Of a DNA stretch of 6,179 bases, positions 1 to 4,873 are shown piece after piece. The position numbers and the translations under genes are program-made. The stretch covers positions 1-6,179 of the forward strand of contig JACQYG010000272.1 of assembly GCA_016208345.1 (NCBI GenBank), read 5' to 3'. Each line of letters starts with the position of its first letter. The stretch's first letter is position 1. Origin of the DNA: Chloroflexota bacterium (lineage in GTDB: Bacteria > Chloroflexota > DTOL01 > JACQYG01). The notes below the pieces were generated by a model. It was not told where the DNA came from. It was given only the letters and a program-made list of their open reading frames with translations, and made no database searches.

Positions 1-9
1 GATTTGTGC

Positions 10-86
10 GCGCCTGTAGCTCAGGGGGATAGAGCAGCTGCCTTCTAATCAGTCGGTTACAGGTTCGAGTCCTGTGCGGGTCACCA
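10..86 (+). tRNA. tRNA-Arg(UCU)-like gene, apparently an Arg/Lys chimera, possibly a pseudo-tRNA
   Basis: A full tRNA-length element with encoded CCA (84-86). The D stem is 19-22 with 32-35 (GCTC/GAGC). The anticodon arm is 37-53 with loop CTTCTAA and anticodon TCT at 44-46. The T arm is 59-75 (ACAGG, TTCGAGT, CCTGT). The acceptor strands do not match: the 5' strand GCGCCTG (10-16) would need CAGGCGC, but the 3' strand is GCGGGTC (76-82), leaving about three of seven pairs. The lowest anticodon-stem pair (41/49) is a C-T mismatch. From general knowledge of bacterial tRNAs, the 5' half resembles tRNA-Arg(UCU) and the 3' half (TAATCAG through ACGGGTC-type acceptor plus ACCA) resembles tRNA-Lys. 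The switch would lie in the anticodon loop, where the two families share sequence. I infer a recombinant or decayed tRNA, so function is doubtful although the decoding loop, D arm and T arm are intact. Confidence 0.62.
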
Positions 87-100
87 GCCTTGAGGGAAAG

Positions 101-147
101 AGGCCATCTCCTGCGCTCTCGGGAGCGAGGGGGTGGCCTTTTCGTTA
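101..147 (+). terminator. Rho-independent-type terminator after the tRNA
   Basis: An 11-bp outer stem, AGGCCATCTCC (101-111) with GGGGGTGGCCT (129-139), including two G-U pairs, encloses an inner stem CGCTC (114-118) / GAGCG (123-127) around the loop TCGG. The T run TTTTCGTT (139/140-147) follows at once. It lies 14 nt after the tRNA CCA end. On the minus strand the same hairpin is followed by CTTTCCCT, so weak bidirectional use for the convergent thymidylate synthase operon is possible. No other terminator-like structure is seen between 148 and the operon's last stop at 232. Confidence 0.75.
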
Positions 148-231
148 CACCAGGCAGGCTGGCCAGGTTGGGGCAGCCTCTGGGGCCCCCAGGGCGATGG
201 TTGCGTCCCGTGAGCCGGGGGCCGATAAGCC

Positions 232-1695
232 CTAGGGGAGATAGAAGCCCAGATCCTTGTCCTGGACGTATTCCCGGCCCAGGCGCCGGGCCAGCTCGGC
301 CTTCTGCAGCTCGCCGCCCAGGTACAGGAGGTGGCTGGGCATGACCAGGTAAGCGCCATCGGCGATCTGGGCGTAGAGCTCCTTGGCCTTCAAACCGCTG
401 AATGTGGCCAGCTCCTCATCCTCAGGGGAGTACAGCACGGCAACGATTTTCCCGTCTACCACGCTGATGGTGATATAGCCCCGGGGATCGAGTTCGCGGC
501 GGGGGTTCTGTTTGTGCCAGAGGGATCGGGTATGGTATTTCTCGATGGTCTCCCGGGCGGCGTCCCAGTCATCGGCGTAGATGTGGGCCGAATGAGTGAT
601 CATGGTAACTGCGCCCAGGGGCAGGCCGATCCCATCGGCGATGAGCTTTTGGAGCCGGCGCATGGCGAACATGTTCCGGGGCCAGCCGTGGTACATGTCT
701 TGAGAGCGGAAGTGGGCGGTGAGGTAGAACAAATCGTCCTGGACGCCGCCCAACACCTGGGTCAGGCACGGCGTGTCCCCGGCCATGGCCGCCGGGGAGT
801 CCACCGGCACGTCCCAGGTGCTGGCATAGAGCTTCTTGGAGTCGGGCCGCACCTTGGCCAGGTCGATCATCTCCTGGATCTGGTCCACGCCATGGTGGTT
901 GCGCAGCCGCTGGCCATAGGTATAGGCAAGGCCCTGGATGTCTTTTGGGGTCAAGACCTGGTCGTAATAGCCGTCCAACTCGCCCTTGGTGAAGGGCAGA
1001 TACTCCGGAAAATAGACATCCTCCGGGTCCTCGGCGGTCACCACGGCGGTCAGGTTGAGTATCTCCTTGAGCTGATTGGTGTTGGTGTACCGCGTGGACT
1101 TGGGCCGGCCATAGGCCATGACGGTCCGGAGGACCTTGAGCCAGGCCTGGGCCACCGTGGGGGACTCCACCCGAAACCCGGTCCTCTCGGAGGGGAAGTA
1201 GCGGGGGCTGGGCACGGCCATGGGAAAGGTGCGGGGCTCCGTGAACGGGGCGGCGGCATCCAACCCCTGGACCGTCTGGCGCAGGGCCTCTGCGGGCTGG
1301 TTTCGCAGATCGATTACCTGGACTGCCTGGCGGAATAGCTCCAGGGACTCGCGGTCGATCTCCTTTTCAATCTTCCCCAGACCACCGGCTATCCGATGCT
1401 CGGCATCGACGCCGGCCTGCATGAACCGGACAAGGGCATCGCCGGAAGCCGACAGGTCCTTTCCCCACAGGACGATGTGGCGGAGGCGGGGATTGGCGAA
1501 GATGTTGCGGATCATGGGACTGATGCCAGCGGCCCGGTAGAGGTTGCCGATAGCGCAGTAGCTGGTCGGGTCCAGATGCTCCTGGGCCTTGTCCCGTTCT
1601 GTCCAGAGGGTGCATACGCCGACGCTGCTCTGGGGGTTGCCGAGCCTCAAGAGTTGGCCATATAGTATCGGCCATTTTCCCACGTTCGTTTCCAT
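232..1695 (-). CDS. Thymidylate synthase fused to N-terminal MtrA-like and C-terminal DUF4346-like domains
   Basis: Predicted to convert dUMP to dTMP with a methylene-folate or related C1 carrier in the cytosol. There are three parts. Residues ~7-132 resemble tetrahydromethanopterin S-methyltransferase subunit A (WPILYG start, VGVCTL, IRNIFANPRLRHIVLWG, HRIAGGLGKI, VQVIDL). Residues ~150-395 are a ThyA/archaeal-type synthase core: YGQRLR (260-265), nucleophile Cys310 in DTPC, RSxD (330-333), Asn341 matching the dUMP-selective Asn of E. coli ThyA (Asn177), and HIY (371-373). Residues ~400-487 begin with DPRGYITI and resemble DUF4346, a domain I recall from archaeal MtrA and thymidylate synthase proteins. 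The corrinoid-binding KGHxTG histidine of MtrA is not seen, so the N-terminal domain probably does not bind cobamide that way. Canonical ThyA is about 264 aa with a free C-terminus that closes the active site; here it is buried in a fusion. The ATG start lies 9 nt after the tdk stop, with GGGTGA about 9 nt upstream, and the MtrA-like match begins at residue 7. Synthase identity is strong; the role of the flanking domains is inference. Confidence 0.88.
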   Translation of the reverse strand: METNVGKWPILYGQLLRLGNPQSSVGVCTLWTERDKAQEHLDPTSYCAIGNLYRAAGISPMIRNIFANPRLRHIVLWGKDLSASGDALVRFMQAGVDAEHRIAGGLGKIEKEIDRESLELFRQAVQVIDLRNQPAEALRQTVQGLDAAAPFTEPRTFPMAVPSPRYFPSERTGFRVESPTVAQAWLKVLRTVMAYGRPKSTRYTNTNQLKEILNLTAVVTAEDPEDVYFPEYLPFTKGELDGYYDQVLTPKDIQGLAYTYGQRLRNHHGVDQIQEMIDLAKVRPDSKKLYASTWDVPVDSPAAMAGDTPCLTQVLGGVQDDLFYLTAHFRSQDMYHGWPRNMFAMRRLQKLIADGIGLPLGAVTMITHSAHIYADDWDAARETIEKYHTRSLWHKQNPRRELDPRGYITISVVDGKIVAVLYSPEDEELATFSGLKAKELYAQIADGAYLVMPSHLLYLGGELQKAELARRLGREYVQDKDLGFYLP

Positions 1696-1704
1696 TTCAC
1701 CGAA

Positions 1705-2295
1705 TCACCCTTTCGCCGAGGGCTTGGACACCTGGTGACAGCGGCGGCAGCGGGCCTGGTAGACCTCGCTAGCCCCTACGATCAGGAGGGGGTCATCCCA
1801 AGCGGCCGGCTCTCCGTCGATGAGCCGCTGGGTGCGCGTAGCCTCTTCGCCGCACACCACGCAGATGGCGCGGAGTTTGTCCACCACCTCGGCCTTGGCG
1901 AGAAGGGCGGCCATGGGGCCGAAGGGCTCGCCCTTGAAGTCCAGACCCAGGCCAGCAGCGATGACGCGCTTGCCGCGGTGGGCCAGCTCCTCGCACACGG
2001 CCACGATGCCGTCGTCGAAGAACTGGACGTCATCTATGGCCACCACATCGGCCTGCGGGTCCACGCGGGCCCGGAGCTCGGCCGAATCGCTGACAATGGC
2101 GGCCTCCTGCGAGAGACCATAATGGGTGACGATCTCGTTCAGCGAGTGACGGCTATCGCGCTCGGATTTCAGAAGCTGGACCCGGCGCCGGGCGATCTGG
2201 GCACGCTTGATCCGGCGGATCAATTCCTCGGTCTTGCCCGAGAACATGCAGCCGCAGATGACTTCGATCCGGCCCTTGCTCTGGCTGGTGGGCAT
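1705..2295 (-). CDS. tdk: Thymidine kinase (TK1-type)
   Basis: Phosphorylates thymidine (and deoxyuridine) to the 5'-monophosphate with ATP, the salvage route to dTMP. The 196-aa protein has the normal TK1-type length. Motifs: P-loop GCMFSGKT (15-22), Walker B-like AIDDVQFFD (86-94), GLGLDFKGEPFGPM (115-128), zinc-binding CVVC (145-148) and CRRC (183-186), and the base-contacting VGASEVY (173-179). One oddity: the usual IDEVQFF has its Glu, the catalytic base in this family, replaced by Asp89 (codon GAC at 2029-2031). I chose the ATG at 2295 over an in-frame TTG at 2325 because GGAGGGAGG lies directly upstream of the ATG and the P-loop then begins at the usual distance. It lies between dcd (114-nt gap) and the thymidylate synthase gene (9-nt gap), so co-transcription is likely. 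Confidence 0.93.
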   Translation of the reverse strand: MPTSQSKGRIEVICGCMFSGKTEELIRRIKRAQIARRRVQLLKSERDSRHSLNEIVTHYGLSQEAAIVSDSAELRARVDPQADVVAIDDVQFFDDGIVAVCEELAHRGKRVIAAGLGLDFKGEPFGPMAALLAKAEVVDKLRAICVVCGEEATRTQRLIDGEPAAWDDPLLIVGASEVYQARCRRCHQVSKPSAKG

Positions 2296-2409
2296 CCTCC
2301 CTCCACAATTGGCAACGCAATGCAACTAGGAGACTGCAGGTCGGCACCTTGAAGCTGACTTGCTCCTTGGGCCTTGGGCGTGATATTTGCCCTGCGCATT
2401 GGACCACCG

Positions 2410-3117
2410 TTACGTGGTGGCACTCTCGCCAGGCCTTCGATCCGCGGGCCTGGCCTCCAAAGCCGCCGACAGACGCTCGCTGCGCTGGTGCTTCCCTTGG
2501 GCAGCCAACTCCTTCCGGATGATATCCCATTCCGGGTCGCGGTAGAACGTGCTGCCGGTAGGGGCCAAATATCCCGCATACTTGCTGGAGGCCTTGGCCC
2601 GGTAGGGCAGCCGGGTGTTGGGGCCGATCTCGTAGAAGGATAGCTGGGCCACCCGAAGCATGGGGTAGAGCGGGATGGGCATCCGGGACACGTTTTTCAG
2701 CTCAAAGGTGATGGTGCCCTCGAAGCCGGAGGCCACGAAGCCGGCGGTGGCGTGGACCTCCAGCCCGGCGCGCCCCCAACTGCTCCGGCCGTCCAGTCGG
2801 GCGGTGAGGTCCGCGGGGATCACGACGTATTCCAGGGTGGAGGCCAGGACGAACTCCCCGGGGTGAAGCACGTAGGCCTGGGTGCTTTGCAAGGTGTACT
2901 CGACCTCATACTGCAGCTTGTCGGCCTCGATCTGCGCGGCCTGGCGCAAAGGGTCCAGGTAGATCAACGACGAGCTCTTTTGGGCCAGGAACCGTGTGCC
3001 CAGCCGGACATCCAGGGTGCTGGAGCCCAATTGCTGAGACAGGTCAAGTATCGGAGTGACCACCAGGTCTTTCTTAACCAGCAGGCGATAGAGTATGGCG
3101 GTCTCGTTAAGCACCAT
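2410..3117 (-). CDS. dcd: dCTP deaminase (possibly bifunctional dCTP deaminase/dUMP-forming)
   Basis: Deaminates dCTP to dUTP, or directly to dUMP if bifunctional, feeding dTMP synthesis. The trimeric dUTPase-fold signature is clear: N-terminal STLDVRLGTRF (33-43), LHPGEFVLAST (84-94), LDGRSSWGRAGLEVHATAG (108-126), GFEGTITFELKN (131-142) with the expected catalytic Glu139, and the C-terminal KYAGYLAPTGS (179-189). At 235 aa it is longer than typical Dcd (about 190-205 aa); the surplus is mostly a charged tail after residue 200 with no motif I recognise. The ATG at 3117 has GAGGGG six nt upstream and overlaps the end of the upstream gene (stop at 3107-3109) by 11 nt, suggesting translational coupling. 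No dUTPase gene is seen nearby, which would fit a bifunctional enzyme, but sequence alone does not decide this. The stop codon lies in a small inverted repeat (ACCAC/GTGGT). Confidence 0.93.
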   Translation of the reverse strand: MVLNETAILYRLLVKKDLVVTPILDLSQQLGSSTLDVRLGTRFLAQKSSSLIYLDPLRQAAQIEADKLQYEVEYTLQSTQAYVLHPGEFVLASTLEYVVIPADLTARLDGRSSWGRAGLEVHATAGFVASGFEGTITFELKNVSRMPIPLYPMLRVAQLSFYEIGPNTRLPYRAKASSKYAGYLAPTGSTFYRDPEWDIIRKELAAQGKHQRSERLSAALEARPADRRPGESATT

Positions 3118-4592
3118 GGGCTTCCCCTCGCCAGCGATCGTAGGTCTGTTGGATGAACGAGGCCTCGATTGATTTTTGCAACAGGCCCTGGCGGTTTCTC
3201 AGGTGCTCGGCATAGGCGGCCAGGGCCTCCCGCAGGGTAGCAGCCGAGAGGAGTAATTCGCGGAAAATCTGGTAGCTCCGCAACAGCTTGTAGGTCCAGC
3301 CCACCAACAGGATGTGGGCCAGGGTTGTAGGCCTTTCTCGAATGTCGCCAAGGAGATGGTAAAACTCGGCCGGCGTCGCAGCGCTCTCTAGGCGCTTGAT
3401 GGTTTCCCGGGACAGGGTGGGGCAGAACGAGTTGATAGGGACCCCCGAGCACATGCGGGCAAAGAGGGCGTGGAAATCCTCTGGGGATGGGGTGGCTGCC
3501 GGCGCCACCCGTTGCCGGGCAATGATTGCGTCCAGGTAGTCATAGCTCTCTACCGCAACGGAGGGGTCCTGCTCGGAGCTTGATAGCCCGCTAGGTTCCG
3601 ACGGTGACGATAACCGGTGGCGCTCCGAAACCAGGCGCTCTGCCAGGCTCAGGGCGTCCTGGGAAGAGAATAGCTCAATGTTGGCGGTCCGCCTCAGGCC
3701 CTGGCCATCAAGAGCTTCCAGGGGCTTAAGATGCCGCCGCAAATGGCCGAGCCGAAGCCCCAGTGGGACGTTCTGGCCATCAGGACCGCTGGGACGAAAG
3801 ACAAGTCCCAGAGATGCCAGAGATAGAAAATAGGCCGGCCCGGCCAGCTTCAGGGCCAGGAGGTCGGCGGCCAGCTCTTCCGCGCAGCGGAGGAGGGCAT
3901 CTATTGCCTGGGGCGACATCCCTGGCTGGAGGGGCAGATCGGCGCGAATGTCGTGGGCGACCTTGAAGTGATCTACAATGTAGTGGCCGATCTGGTGGAC
4001 CAGCATGGTCCACATCAGAGGGTTGCCCGCCTCGGCCTTGGGCAATAGCAACGACAGGCCCCGCTCCGGCAGGCGTGAGGCATCGCCGAGGGCCTCCAGA
4101 GGGGCGACCAAGGTCTTCCGGAGGTCGTGGCGGAAGAAGTCATATTCGTTGCCCAGACAAATATCAGGCACCGGCAGGGCCTTGGTCCGGGCCTCGTCCA
4201 GGAGCTTCTGCACGAAGGTGTAGGTCACGGCGTGGGAACCATGGCCGGTGAGGAAGGCGAGGTTCTGGTGGACCTTTTGAAAGGCAAAGGCGAAGCGCTG
4301 GACCTCCCCCAGGGCCTGGGCACAGGCCCTGGACCTCCCCCAGGGCCTGGGCACAGGCCCGGCCTTCCATGCTGTCGTCCTGCAGGGGCTTGCGTAGAGG
4401 GGCAATGACCTGGCGGTCGAGCCTTTGTACCAGGTGGTCTACGGTGGCGAGGAGGGCAACGATGAGCCCTTCGTTCTCCGCCCGGGCCCGGATGGAGGGC
4501 TCGGCCACGAACAATTCCAGTTGGGAGAGCCTTTCGCCGAGCTCGCACAAAGAGGCCAATAGAAGGCAGCTCGGCGTGGTGTCCTGGAACAA
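3107..4592 (-). pseudogene. Frameshifted gene for an unknown protein with an HExxH-like (HQIGH) motif
   Basis: I do not recognise a named family. Two reading frames together make one protein: frame A starts at a TTG (4590-4592) with GAGGAG seven nt upstream (CTCCTC at 4600-4605 on the plus strand) and, as found, ends at 4164 after 142 aa; frame B continues to the stop at 3107. A 31-bp tandem duplication (4298-4360) separates them. Removing one copy joins them into a 484-aa protein. In that reconstruction residues 1-88 are largely helical, HQIGH is at 189-193 (DNA 3983-3997), and EELAADLLALKLAGPAY follows about 35 residues later (3845-3880). This layout resembles zinc metallopeptidases (HExxH plus downstream Glu/Asp and a GPxY segment), but the catalytic Glu is Gln190. 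The C-terminal half is helical with no clear motif. No signal peptide or membrane segment is evident. It heads the dcd-tdk-thymidylate synthase operon. It could be a real mutant, a phase-variable gene, or an assembly error. A TTG at 4405 also opens frame B but has no good ribosome site and would encode repeat-derived residues, so I reject it as the true start. Confidence 0.7.
4298..4360. repeat. 31-bp perfect tandem duplication causing a frameshift
   Basis: Bases 4298-4329 are identical to 4329-4360, so the period is 31 bp and there are just over two copies. Each copy carries an inverted repeat, AGGGCCT and AGGCCCT separated by GGGCAC, which can form a 7-9 bp hairpin. Because 31 is not a multiple of three, the second copy shifts the reading frame of the surrounding minus-strand gene: both frames encode the same RACAQALGEVQ string, once on each side of the shift. 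The hairpin and direct repeat are typical substrates for replication slippage and also for assembly or sequencing errors. Confidence 0.95.
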
Positions 4593-4599
4593 GGGGCGG

Positions 4600-4605
4600 C
4601 TCCTC
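4600..4605 (-). promoter_or_regulatory. Strong ribosome binding site that sets the TTG start of the operon's first gene
   Basis: On the minus strand this reads GAGGAG, seven nt ahead of the TTG codon at 4590-4592. It is the best ribosome site near the 5' end of the split gene and is why I place its start in frame A rather than at the TTG at 4405. Confidence 0.6.
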
Positions 4606-4734
4606 GAGTGTACTATAGCTTACGCCGGATAGCACCCCCGTGCCGCCCGGTGCGGCGGTCCTGGGGCGGCGGCTTACCTTCTACACTCCTTTTCTCACGC
4701 TCCCGCCGTACTTGGGCCTGGCGGGGATATTGGA

Positions 4735-4763
4735 ATAATAGCACATCATCACCCATGGTGCAA
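4735..4763 (-). promoter_or_regulatory. Candidate sigma-70-type promoter for the minus-strand operon
   Basis: Reading the minus strand, TTGCAC (4763-4758) is followed by a 17-nt spacer and TATTAT (4740-4735). The -10 matches five of six consensus bases and the -35 only three. Transcription would begin near 4728, giving a leader of about 135 nt before the TTG start, with a small GC hairpin (CCGCC/GGCGG at 4643-4658). Another -10-like TATAGT at 4617-4612 lacks a -35 partner and would start almost on the ribosome site. Both are weak calls. Confidence 0.35.
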
Positions 4764-4801
4764 CCACGTGCTCAGCTCACTTCTTTGCCTGGGCATTTTG
4801 G

Positions 4802-4830
4802 TTGACAGGGATATTGTCCACAGTTATAAT
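4802..4830 (+). promoter_or_regulatory. Perfect consensus sigma-70-type promoter for the plus-strand gene
   Basis: TTGACA (4802-4807) and TATAAT (4825-4830) are separated by exactly 17 nt, a full match to the housekeeping consensus. The predicted start is around 4836-4837, giving a 5' leader of about 37 nt before the ATG at 4874. The surrounding GC-rich background makes a chance match unlikely. A GACA-N7-TGTC inverted repeat (4804-4818) overlaps the -35 and spacer. Confidence 0.85.
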
Positions 4831-4832
4831 CT

Positions 4833-4844
4833 GACAGATCTGTC
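4833..4844. promoter_or_regulatory. 12-bp perfect palindrome at the predicted transcription start, candidate operator
   Basis: GACAGATCTGTC is a perfect palindrome directly downstream of the TATAAT box, spanning the expected +1. The same half-sites GACA and TGTC occur in the promoter at 4804-4807 and 4815-4818. Spacing and placement suit a repressor site, but I cannot name the regulator. Confidence 0.45.
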
Positions 4845-4873
4845 GGCGCTTTCGTTCCTGGACAAAGGCTCGC

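Noticed and set aside
1..7. GATTTGT could pair along its whole length with the tRNA 3' acceptor strand GCGGGTC, suggesting a tRNA with a 9-nt insertion at 8-16.
   Set aside because: Four of the seven pairs would be T-G wobbles and the extra 9 nt between acceptor stem and D arm has no precedent I know; a chimera of two tRNA halves explains the data better.
180..192. GC hairpin CTGGG/CCCAG as a terminator for the minus-strand operon.
   Set aside because: The stem is only five bp with a three-base loop and no T run follows on either strand.
331..1338. Long plus-strand open frame opposite the thymidylate synthase gene (335 aa).
   Set aside because: It is an antisense shadow in GC-rich DNA: no ribosome site or recognisable domain, while the minus strand carries clear catalytic motifs.
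1735..2352. Plus-strand open frame of 205 aa opposite tdk.
   Set aside because: Antisense shadow of tdk with no recognisable motif.
2296..2409. The 114-nt dcd-tdk gap as the site of an internal promoter, small RNA or small gene.
   Set aside because: I found no convincing -35/-10 pair, terminator or open frame with a ribosome site; only the tdk ribosome site and a small inverted repeat at the dcd stop are visible.
4608..4805. Small plus-strand frame of 65 aa in the divergent intergenic region.
   Set aside because: No ribosome site, biased low-complexity composition, and it lies upstream of the clear plus-strand promoter.
4814..4822. TTGTCCACA resembles a DnaA box (TTATCCACA) with one mismatch.
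   Set aside because: It is a single copy within a promoter spacer, with no box cluster, AT-rich unwinding region or dnaA/dnaN genes nearby.
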